Origin: Hufsiella ginkgonis | Lineage (GTDB): Bacteria; Bacteroidota; Bacteroidia; Sphingobacteriales; Sphingobacteriaceae | DNA length: 64,000 bases | Assembly (NCBI RefSeq): GCF_009834915.1 | Contig: NZ_WVHS01000001.1 | Coordinates: 1,426,001-1,490,000 of the forward strand | Direction of reading: 5' to 3' | Part shown: in pieces, positions 24,399-31,665 of the stretch | Numbering within the stretch: the stretch's first letter is position 1 | How the letters are laid out: every line of letters begins with the position of its first letter | Notes under the pieces: model-generated | Told to the model about the DNA's origin: nothing | Database searches by the model: none | What the model saw: only the letters and a program-made list of their open reading frames with translations | Program-made: the position numbers and the translations under genes

Positions 24399-26138
24399 TT
24401 AGTAAAGGTTGAGGCCGGCAACCGAGGCCAGCCTTCCGACCGGGTAGCGCATAGCGGTTTTTTCGGAATATACGGAATTTTGGTAGATAAACTCCAGTTG
24501 CGCATCGGCACTGTTAGCCAGCGCGGGGTTTTTCGCTTTCTCGTCTTCCAGCTTCTGGCGGAGCGCTGCGTCTGATTTTAACAGGGCTGCTGCTACATCT
24601 TCAAATACATAGTCCGAGTAATGTTCTTTTCTTCCCAGGATGGGGTCGAAAAAGTTCCAGGTGAAATACGAATCGCCGCCTTGCGGCTCGAGACATTCTA
24701 CGATGTAGCGGTTGCCGGGTTGATTCACCATCACCACGTAATCGCCTTTATAAAAAGTTACCCGTTGTTTGGTGGTAGTAAGCTGTAAGCCGTTGTGGGT
24801 ATAATGCCCTTCAAAGGGACGGGCGGCTGTTTTATAATCGCCGACCAGGTACATGTCCGCGTCGATGGCAGTGGTGGCGGTTAGCCGCTTAAGCGCGATG
24901 CCGTTCAGCTTAAGCAGCCTGATCACTTTTTCCCATGATTGGGGGATGACGTACGCGAGCGGTTTTTCCACAGACAGGGCTGGCTCGAAATGGTCCCAGA
25001 CTTTGATTTTTCGTTCGAAAGGACTGTTCCGGTCGTAATAAAGACGCTGGAGACCGCTTACGTCGCTCGGTTTATGTTTCGCCTCGAATCCCTTGAAGCT
25101 AAACTCGGTTACGGTATTCCTGTCTAGCTTCCAGTTGAGCGGGAACGTGGTTTGTGTGCTTACCTGCTCATCCGCCCTGCGTTTGTTCTCGCCTATAAGC
25201 GCAGCGTCGCGTTTCACCACGGCGATCATATGCTCCATAAACGTGTAGGTGCCCTGTACCCGCTTGTCGAAGGATTTGAGCATGTGTGTTTCCGGCATAA
25301 AGCCGATGCAGTTATGCAGCGCGGCATACCCGGTGCTGTAGCGCTGTGTTTCGAGAAAGCCGGTGATGCCGGATTCAGGGGTTTCGCCCACGCTGTTCAC
25401 GTAAGGAGTGAGCTCGAACCCGGAGCTTTTCATTTTATCGTACAGGTAAGGCACGAGGGTACCGGTCATGTACCCGGATAAGATCGGGTTCAGTTTATCC
25501 TTTTGTGTAGGGATAAGCGTCATGATATACTGGTAGTCAGACCCATTGCTGGTATGATTGTCTATAAAGATCTCAGGTTTCCAGGCGTTAAATAATGCCT
25601 GGAAAGACAGGGAATTCTTCGAGTCAGTTTTAATAAAGTCCCGGTTGAGGTCCAGGTTTTGGTAGTTGCCCCTGAAGCCATAGCTTACCGGGCCGTTCTG
25701 GTTCACGCGGGAAAGGCCGCGGTTAAGGCAACCGTCTATGTTATAAACCGGCACGATACAGATCACCAGGTTATCCGGTAGCTTGTTGCCTTCCAGCAGG
25801 TCGCGGGTTAGCATCATGGTAGCGTCTATGCCTTCCGGTTCGCCCGGGTGGATCCCGTTGTTAATAAAGAGTATTCTTTTGCCTTGCTTTTTAAGGGTTG
25901 CTGCGTCGAAGATTTTATTTCGTGAGAGCACCACCAGGTGAAGCGGCTCCCCGATGTCGGTTTGGCCCCCGGTGAAGAGCTTCATCTGGTCATATTTCTT
26001 ATCCAGGGCGGTGTAGTAGCTCATCACCTGGCTGTAAGTGGCTGTTTCGGTTTTATTGCTCAACTCGTACGGTGTTTTCTGCGCATACACCGCGATCGCC
26101 GAAAACGTAAGGAACGTGACCAGTAAAAGGACCTTCAT
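24399..26138 (-). CDS. M14 family zinc carboxypeptidase, secreted
   Basis: A 579-residue exported peptidase. The signal peptide is about residues 1-19 (ending AVYAQ). The zinc site is formed by HPGEPEG (HxxE) and the later histidine in FIDNHTSNGSD, as in carboxypeptidase A relatives. A C-terminal region of about 200 residues outside the catalytic core is probably a beta-sandwich. It probably trims peptides in the periplasm or outside the cell. It precedes the rhomboid gene by 6 bp. Confidence 0.93.
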   Translation of the reverse strand: MKVLLLVTFLTFSAIAVYAQKTPYELSNKTETATYSQVMSYYTALDKKYDQMKLFTGGQTDIGEPLHLVVLSRNKIFDAATLKKQGKRILFINNGIHPGEPEGIDATMMLTRDLLEGNKLPDNLVICIVPVYNIDGCLNRGLSRVNQNGPVSYGFRGNYQNLDLNRDFIKTDSKNSLSFQALFNAWKPEIFIDNHTSNGSDYQYIMTLIPTQKDKLNPILSGYMTGTLVPYLYDKMKSSGFELTPYVNSVGETPESGITGFLETQRYSTGYAALHNCIGFMPETHMLKSFDKRVQGTYTFMEHMIAVVKRDAALIGENKRRADEQVSTQTTFPLNWKLDRNTVTEFSFKGFEAKHKPSDVSGLQRLYYDRNSPFERKIKVWDHFEPALSVEKPLAYVIPQSWEKVIRLLKLNGIALKRLTATTAIDADMYLVGDYKTAARPFEGHYTHNGLQLTTTKQRVTFYKGDYVVMVNQPGNRYIVECLEPQGGDSYFTWNFFDPILGRKEHYSDYVFEDVAAALLKSDAALRQKLEDEKAKNPALANSADAQLEFIYQNSVYSEKTAMRYPVGRLASVAGLNLY

Positions 26139-26238
26139 ATGGATTGGGATTCATGATTGATCCTGCAAATTAAGAATTAATTATCCTTAACCGGTAGTGA
26201 GCGACTGTAAGAATAAGCAGATCAGGCAATGAAAATAC

Positions 26239-26592
26239 CTATTTAGCCGCCGAGCGTATCACCCTGATGAGTTTGTTATTCATTTTTATGATCCTGCTGT
26301 TCTGTTCTTTCATAACGGCCAGTTTGTCGAGCAGCTGGTCGCGGAAAGAGATGGCGCCGGCAATTGCGGGCAGCTTAGTTGGCGGGGGCTGCATCTCGTT
26401 TGCCTGGAAAAAATCCAGGATGCTGATCTGGTACACCTCGCACAGCGACCTCAAACGGCTCAGCGTGAGCTCTACCTGGTTGTTTTCCCATGCCATGTAA
26501 GCGTTTCGGCTAACTCTCAAAAGATCGGCTACATGCTGTTGGGTATACCCGTTTTGTACCCTTAATTTTCGAATGATGTTTCCTGCGTCCAT
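26239..26592 (-). CDS. XRE family transcriptional regulator
   Basis: A 117-residue DNA-binding protein. The N-terminal HTH_3 domain at about 5-62 reads IIRKLRVQNGYTQQHVADLLRVSRNAYMAWENNQVELTLSRL, a canonical XRE fold. The C-terminal part is short, basic and helical. It faces a 357-bp AT-rich gap. On its upstream side TTTG-N19-TATATATT resembles a Bacteroidota promoter and TTAATTAA-type palindromes could be operators. Its targets are unknown. Confidence 0.85.
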   Translation of the reverse strand: MDAGNIIRKLRVQNGYTQQHVADLLRVSRNAYMAWENNQVELTLSRLRSLCEVYQISILDFFQANEMQPPPTKLPAIAGAISFRDQLLDKLAVMKEQNSRIIKMNNKLIRVIRSAAK

Positions 26593-26949
26593 ATAATCTT
26601 ATTAATTAATTATTTGAATATATATTAAAAATATTAATGCATCCAAACGGTATAGCATGAAAATGTAAATATGACAAGCTACGCTTGGCATTAAATTATT
26701 GCTATAGTTAATTAATGAAATGTGTTAGGTTAATGTTAACTAATTAGTCGCACGTTGGTATAAAATTTACACAGGAAACGGCCCGGGAGAAATTACCGGC
26801 GATTGATAGAAGAATATCGTGCCGGTTAACACGTGCGGGAAAGTTCACCGGTTTTGCAGGTATGTTCACCGATCCGTGTCCGGCGGTCGCCAGTTTAGCC
26901 TTCCCATGGGGAGCGGGCGCATATATATTTGAATCATAATCTTTAACAC
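26593..26949. other. 357-bp AT-rich divergent intergenic region
   Basis: No gene is supported. The half next to the XRE gene (26593-26750) is very AT-rich, with repeated TTAATTAA and TTAACTAATTA motifs. The half next to the DUF5668 gene is GC-normal and ends in a -7 element. A 104-codon minus-strand frame that starts inside the DUF5668 gene was rejected. Confidence 0.7.
26924..26931 (+). promoter_or_regulatory. Bacteroidota -7 element for the DUF5668 gene
   Basis: TATATTTG fits TAnnTTTG exactly and lies 18 nt before the ATG at 26950. No clear TTTG is seen at the expected -33 position. Confidence 0.5.
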
Positions 26950-27285
26950 ATGAACGCTTTACACCATAACGCACAGTCGGGCAGGTCAATGACCGGGATG
27001 GTCCTCGTAGCTGCCGGTTCTTTATTATTGGCTTTCCATTTGGGAATGTCCATTCCATCGTTCCTGATCAGCTGGCCTATGCTGCTCATCGCTGCGGGGC
27101 TGGTAAGCGGCGCGAAACACGGTTTCCGGAAACCTAATGCCTGGTTTGCCATCGGCATCGGCGCGTTCTTTTTATTGAAAAAGTTCTTTTTCCTTTGGCT
27201 CAGCTTTTCTATGCTTTGGCCGGTGACGCTGATCGGGGTAGGGGTATGGTTGGTGGTATCGACGGGTGGGAAAGCAGTAAATTAA
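26950..27285 (+). CDS. DUF5668 / LiaI-like membrane protein
   Basis: A 111-residue membrane protein with four hydrophobic helices in two hairpins: MVLVAAGSLLLAFHLG, WPMLLIAAGLVSG, WFAIGIGAFFLLKK and LWPVTLIGVGVWLVV. The repeated WP(M/V)xLIxxG motif is typical of the LiaI-LiaF-like (DUF5668) domain, associated with envelope stress responses. Here the LiaF C-terminal domain is absent. It ends 6 bp before the convergent MFS gene. Confidence 0.8.
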   Translation: MNALHHNAQSGRSMTGMVLVAAGSLLLAFHLGMSIPSFLISWPMLLIAAGLVSGAKHGFRKPNAWFAIGIGAFFLLKKFFFLWLSFSMLWPVTLIGVGVWLVVSTGGKAVN

Positions 27286-27291
27286 TGACCT

Positions 27292-28479
27292 TTACAGGCC
27301 CGGTTGCGCGGTAGTTTTACCCGGGTACTTCACCACCAAATACCCCAACGCCGCTCCTCCGCCCCCTGCAACCACCCAAAGGATCACCGGTATCATCGTT
27401 ACATCCGTAGTAAACAGCGCTCCCGCAAGCAGCGCGCCTAACCCGATCCCGGCTTCCAGCGCAATATACATCGTGGCCATCGCCTTGCCGCGGTACTGCG
27501 GATCACCCAGGTCGCTGGTCCAGGCGCTTACGGCGGGCGACATCATGCCTGATGAGATGCCGTAAATGGCTCCGCCCGCCAGCAGTACGGTCCCGGATCC
27601 GGCAAGGCCGATGACGAGCAAAGCCATCACCATGATCAGTAATGAGATCTTGAGAATGAGCACGCGGCCGTAGCGGTCGGAATACTTCCCGGTGAGGAAG
27701 CGGATAACGATGGACGCGATGGTGAACACCACATAAAATAAGCCTTTGTTCTTTACGCCCAGGCTGGCGCCCCAACCTGGAATAACGGTAAGCAGCGCGC
27801 CGTATGCAAGGTAAGCGAGCAGCGTAACGATGGCTGCGGGCAGCACACGCTTCTCGAAAATATCGCCGCTCCGTATATTGAGCAGGGATAAACGGAACCG
27901 CTGTGTGAGGGGGAGCGTTTCTTTCATCCGCCAGATAATTAAAATGGAGAGTAACGCAAACAGCGATGAGCAGTAGAACAGTGCGTTGATAGACCAGTAA
28001 GCGGTGATCCCGCTCCCGATAGCCGGGCCGATGGCCAGCCCCGTGCTGAAAAACAAGCCGTGAATGCCCATCGCCTCTCCCCACCTGCTCTGCGGTACGA
28101 TATCAGCCACATATGCGGCGGTGGCGGTGGGTTTAAAACCGGTGGAGAACCCATGGATCAGCCGCAGGAAGAGAAACCCTGCCACGCCGCTCATCACCGG
28201 GTACAGGATGCCGCACACCATGCACACCAGCGAGCCGATGGCCATTACAGGCACCCGCCCGATGGTATCGGTGAGCTTGCCGCTAAAAGGACGCGAGATC
28301 CCGGCTGTAAGCGTAAACAGGGCGATGATGAGACCCTTGTATTCCGGGCCGCCCAGGCTATCGAGGTATCCCGGTAGCTCCGGGATAAGCATGTTGAAAC
28401 TTGCGGAGAACAGGAACGAGCTGGTGCACAGTAATACGAAATGACTATTGCGTAGGGAATAGGATGGGATTGACATCAA
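27292..28479 (-). CDS. MFS transporter
   Basis: A 395-residue inner-membrane transporter with twelve hydrophobic segments. The loop 2-3 motif reads GKLTDTIGRVPVMAIGS (MFS motif A), repeated as GKYSDRYGRVLILKIS in the second half. The class resembles drug or sugar efflux proteins; no substrate can be named. It starts 17 bp after the GH43 stop on the same strand, so transport of a glycan product is conceivable but unproven. Confidence 0.9.
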   Translation of the reverse strand: MMSIPSYSLRNSHFVLLCTSSFLFSASFNMLIPELPGYLDSLGGPEYKGLIIALFTLTAGISRPFSGKLTDTIGRVPVMAIGSLVCMVCGILYPVMSGVAGFLFLRLIHGFSTGFKPTATAAYVADIVPQSRWGEAMGIHGLFFSTGLAIGPAIGSGITAYWSINALFYCSSLFALLSILIIWRMKETLPLTQRFRLSLLNIRSGDIFEKRVLPAAIVTLLAYLAYGALLTVIPGWGASLGVKNKGLFYVVFTIASIVIRFLTGKYSDRYGRVLILKISLLIMVMALLVIGLAGSGTVLLAGGAIYGISSGMMSPAVSAWTSDLGDPQYRGKAMATMYIALEAGIGLGALLAGALFTTDVTMIPVILWVVAGGGGAALGYLVVKYPGKTTAQPGL

Positions 28480-28496
28480 AGCGGTTTACCCCCAGG

Positions 28497-29468
28497 CTAC
28501 TTCACCTTGCTGGCCGTTACACCTTCTTTAGTGATCTTTACCGGCAGGATCAACCCGTTGCCGTCGAATTCCATGAGATCTATACAGGTTTCGCGGTTGT
28601 TGGCTTTTGTTTCACCCAGCGGCCGGCGATGATATACCATGTACCACCTGTCTTTACCGGGAACATGTATTACCGAGTGGTGGCCGGCCCCGGTTGCGAT
28701 CTTAGGATCCTGCTGCAGCACGGTACCGATCCGTTTAAATGGCCCGAACGGCGAATCGGCCATGGCATAAGCTACCTTGTAGTTGGGGCCGGTCCAGCCG
28801 CCCTCCGACCACATAAAATAGTACTTGCCATTGCGGACGAACATAAACGGCCCTTCCACGTAATCCTGGGGCGTAATTTCTTTAAACGTATTGCCGTCGG
28901 GGAAGGGAATAAAACCGGTGAAATCATCTTTTAAGCGGGCAATGTTGCAGTGTTTCCAGCCGCCATAGATCAGGTAATATTTTCCGTCCTGGTCCTTAAA
29001 TACGAACTGGTCGATGGGCTGCGCACCGTTGTGGAACTTATCGATGAGCGGTTTGCCCAGGTAATCTTTAAACGGCCCGCCGGGACGTTTGGAAACGGCT
29101 ACGCCGATGCCGCCGCCTCCATCTTTCTGAATGTCGTTCGCCCCGAAAAACAGGAAGTACTTGCTGCCCTTTTTAATGACGGAAGGCGCCCACATGGCTT
29201 TTTTGGCCCACTTTACGCCGCTTGTATCCAGCACCCGGGGGTGTTTGGTCCAGGTAACCAGGTCTTTTGATGAAAATGCGTCCATAAAAACCTGTTCCTC
29301 GTAACGTGCCGAATACGTGGGATAGATCCAGTATTCCTTGCCGAACAGGATTCCTTCCGGGTCGGCATACCAGCCGGGAAATACCGGGTTGCCGGATCTT
29401 TTCTCCGGTGTTTGTGCGGTTGCCTGGTTTGCTATGATCATGCAGCAGGTGAGGAGGAGGAGTTTCAT
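28497..29468 (-). CDS. Glycoside hydrolase family 43 protein, secreted
   Basis: A 323-residue five-bladed beta-propeller enzyme. The signal peptide is about residues 1-19 (ending QATAQ). The expected catalytic triad is visible: base D36 in WYADPEG, D153 in PIDQFVF, and acid E205 in YVEGPFMF. GH43 enzymes act on arabinan, xylan or galactan side chains; the substrate cannot be fixed. It is likely cotranscribed with the MFS gene downstream. No SusC/SusD pair is adjacent. Confidence 0.92.
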   Translation of the reverse strand: MKLLLLTCCMIIANQATAQTPEKRSGNPVFPGWYADPEGILFGKEYWIYPTYSARYEEQVFMDAFSSKDLVTWTKHPRVLDTSGVKWAKKAMWAPSVIKKGSKYFLFFGANDIQKDGGGGIGVAVSKRPGGPFKDYLGKPLIDKFHNGAQPIDQFVFKDQDGKYYLIYGGWKHCNIARLKDDFTGFIPFPDGNTFKEITPQDYVEGPFMFVRNGKYYFMWSEGGWTGPNYKVAYAMADSPFGPFKRIGTVLQQDPKIATGAGHHSVIHVPGKDRWYMVYHRRPLGETKANNRETCIDLMEFDGNGLILPVKITKEGVTASKVK

Positions 29469-29470
29469 GG

Positions 29471-29500
29471 TTGTAAGTTATCAGTTGTCAGTGTCAGTTT
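29471..29500. repeat. CTGA-type dispersed repeat
   Basis: A short run of TTATCAGTTGTCAGTGTCAG lies just upstream of the GH43 start codon, in the gap behind the YycJ-like gene. Confidence 0.6.
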
Positions 29501-29563
29501 CAAGTGTGGAAATCGATTTAGCCATGGGATCGGAGCTGATGACTCACAACCGATCCCTGCCGC

Positions 29564-30388
29564 TTAAAACAACGATCCCTGGAGCACTTGTCGTATACTA
29601 TATTCGCTTTCGTGTAATTGTGTATTCCCGATCCTTAATACGGGTGTTTCTTCGTACCGCGATGCCACGGTGATCTTTGTCCCGTTGGCGTGACGTGTAA
29701 ATAATTCATGGACGAGCCCGGGGCAATTATTGTCTTTTGAAAGATGTGCCAGCAGCAGGTGCGTCATATGTGCGGGCTTATGTGCCAGGAAAAGCTCAAG
29801 CGCCTGCCGGTTTGATAAATGTCCTTTGCCACCGCGTATCCGTGCCTTCAGGTGGTATGGGTAACGGCCTTTTTCGAGCATCTCCTCGTCGTAATTTGCT
29901 TCCAGGAAAGCGGCGTGGCATTGTTTAAAATGCAGCACGAGGTGCTCGCATGCCGCGCCGATATCGGTAAACACCCCGATGGTAATTCCGTTGCTGCTCA
30001 CCACAAAGCTGTGCGGCTCTGAGGCGTCGTGGAATTTCGGGAACGCGGTGATCAGCAGTTCCCCGATCCTCACAGGCTCGTAAGCGCGAAAAGCGAACAC
30101 CAGCTCATCCTGTAGGGTCTGCCCGCCGCGCTGCAGCGTGCCCGGTGTGATGTATACCGGGAGGCGGTATTTTTTTGCCAGTACCGGGAGGCCGCGGATG
30201 TGGTCGCTGTGCTCGTGGGAGATAAAGATCGCCCGCACTTTCTTCATGGAAAGTCCCAGGCGCTCCATCCTCTTTTCGGTCTCTTTGCAGGAGATCCCGG
30301 CATCCACCAGCACCGCATCCAGTTCATTACCAATGTAATAACAGTTGCCGTTGCTTCCGGAATTCAGGGAGGTGATAAAAAGTGACAT
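29564..30388 (-). CDS. MBL-fold hydrolase, YycJ/WalJ-like
   Basis: A 274-residue metallo-beta-lactamase-fold protein. The start MSLFITSLNSGSNGNCYYIG is the usual opening of this family. A longer frame upstream has no family resemblance. The metal site is HEHSDH (H58, H60, D62, H63). Later histidines in FHDASEPHSF and HLSNRQALE fit the remaining ligands. YycJ relatives are exonuclease-like enzymes linked to cell-wall or DNA metabolism. It has a possible TTTG-N19-TATG promoter. Confidence 0.9.
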   Translation of the reverse strand: MSLFITSLNSGSNGNCYYIGNELDAVLVDAGISCKETEKRMERLGLSMKKVRAIFISHEHSDHIRGLPVLAKKYRLPVYITPGTLQRGGQTLQDELVFAFRAYEPVRIGELLITAFPKFHDASEPHSFVVSSNGITIGVFTDIGAACEHLVLHFKQCHAAFLEANYDEEMLEKGRYPYHLKARIRGGKGHLSNRQALELFLAHKPAHMTHLLLAHLSKDNNCPGLVHELFTRHANGTKITVASRYEETPVLRIGNTQLHESEYSIRQVLQGSLF

Positions 30389-30400
30389 GGACTTACAAAG

Positions 30401-30431
30401 AAACCATATTTTACCTGAAAACAGGTTCAAA
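30401..30431 (-). promoter_or_regulatory. Possible promoter of the YycJ-like gene
   Basis: On the minus strand TTTG (30431-30428) is followed after exactly 19 nt by TATGGTTT (30408-30401), two mismatches from TAnnTTTG. The start codon at 30388 is 12 nt further. The spacing is ideal but the -7 element is weak. Confidence 0.4.
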
Positions 30432-30599
30432 AAGCGTATAAAAAGGTAGTGGCGTTTTTTTTGAAACCGTTTACGGGAAAGCCGCTGAAAAGTCATCACG
30501 GATTTGATGGATAAGCGCCGATACCGCAAATTCTGACATTCCCACAACTTCTTACTTCCCGATAAGCCCGTACTTTGTAGCGAACCAAGTAACCGCCCT

Positions 30600-31661
30600 A
30601 TGTCAAAACTATTCGAGCCCCTGGCTATCCGTTCAGTAGAGTTAAAGAACCGCATCGTGGTTTCGCCCATGTGCCAATATTCCAGCGAAGATGGATTTGC
30701 CAACGACTGGCATCTCGTGCATCTTGGCAGCCGTGCCGTTGGCGGCGCAGCGCTAATTATCACGGAGGCAGCGGCTGTTTCCCCTGAAGGGCGCATCAGT
30801 GCCCGGGATCTTGGGATCTGGAAGGATGCCCATATAGAAAATCTTAAACGCATTACCGCTTTTATAGATGCCAACGGTGCTGTTGCCGGGATCCAGCTCG
30901 CGCACGCAGGACGGAAGGCGAGCGTGGCGCGTCCCTGGGAGGGCGGTAAACCCGTGCCGGTATCGCAGGGCGGATGGCAGCCGGTAGCGCCAAGCCCGGT
31001 ACCGTTTTACGATAACGACGCGGCCCCGCATGAGTTAACGCCCGGTGAGATTAAAGAAGTGACCAGGCAGTTTGCAGCGGCCGCGCGCAGGTCGCTCGAA
31101 GCTGGGTTCCGCGTGATCGAGCTCCACGCAGCTCATGGTTACCTGGTCCACCAGTTCCTGTCGCCGCTGGCAAATTTCCGGAAGGACGAATATGGCGGGA
31201 GCTTCGAAAACAGGACCCGGTTGCTGCTCGGCATTTGTGACGCCGTGCGTACGGAATGGCCGGAAAGTCTTCCTCTTTTCGTTCGCGTATCTGCTACCGA
31301 CTGGGCCGAAGGGGGATGGACCCTGGAGGAATCTACCCGGCTGGCTGCCCTCTTAAAAGAAAAAGGTGTAGACCTGATCGATAGTTCATCGGGCGGACTG
31401 ACCCGGCACCAGCAAATAAAAACAGGACCGGGTTACCAGGTGCCTTTTGCGGCAGCGATCCGGGAAGGCGCAGGAATAAAAACCGGGGCAGTGGGCCTTA
31501 TTACCAGTGCAGAGCAGGCAGAACAGGTCCTGGAAGATGGGCTCGCAGACCTTATTTTACTCGCGCGCGAGTTTTTACGGGATGCCTATTTCCCGTTCCA
31601 TGCGGCAAACCTACTCGACCACGATTTAAAATGGCCGGTGCAATACGAGCGGGCGAAGTAG
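30600..31661 (+). CDS. NADH:flavin oxidoreductase / NADPH dehydrogenase (Old Yellow Enzyme)
   Basis: A 353-residue FMN-dependent TIM-barrel reductase of the YqjM/NamA subgroup. It opens with LFEPLAIRSVELKNRIVVSPMCQYS. The substrate-binding HAAHGYLVHQFLSP and the EYGGSFENRTR motif are present, and RDLG with HAGRKAS near 90-110 fits FMN and substrate contacts. It reduces activated C=C bonds or quinone-like electrophiles. A TACTTTG element lies 23 nt upstream of the start. Its end is 4 bp from the convergent outer-membrane gene. Confidence 0.93.
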   Translation: MSKLFEPLAIRSVELKNRIVVSPMCQYSSEDGFANDWHLVHLGSRAVGGAALIITEAAAVSPEGRISARDLGIWKDAHIENLKRITAFIDANGAVAGIQLAHAGRKASVARPWEGGKPVPVSQGGWQPVAPSPVPFYDNDAAPHELTPGEIKEVTRQFAAAARRSLEAGFRVIELHAAHGYLVHQFLSPLANFRKDEYGGSFENRTRLLLGICDAVRTEWPESLPLFVRVSATDWAEGGWTLEESTRLAALLKEKGVDLIDSSSGGLTRHQQIKTGPGYQVPFAAAIREGAGIKTGAVGLITSAEQAEQVLEDGLADLILLAREFLRDAYFPFHAANLLDHDLKWPVQYERAK

Positions 31662-31665
31662 CGGG

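Noticed and set aside
26744-27058. A 104-codon minus-strand frame in the gap before the DUF5668 gene
   Set aside because: It begins inside the conserved membrane protein gene, spans its promoter and reads as a random translation.
30389-30874. Longer N-terminus for the YycJ-like hydrolase
   Set aside because: It would cover the promoter region and run into the Old Yellow Enzyme gene, and the added residues do not resemble the family.
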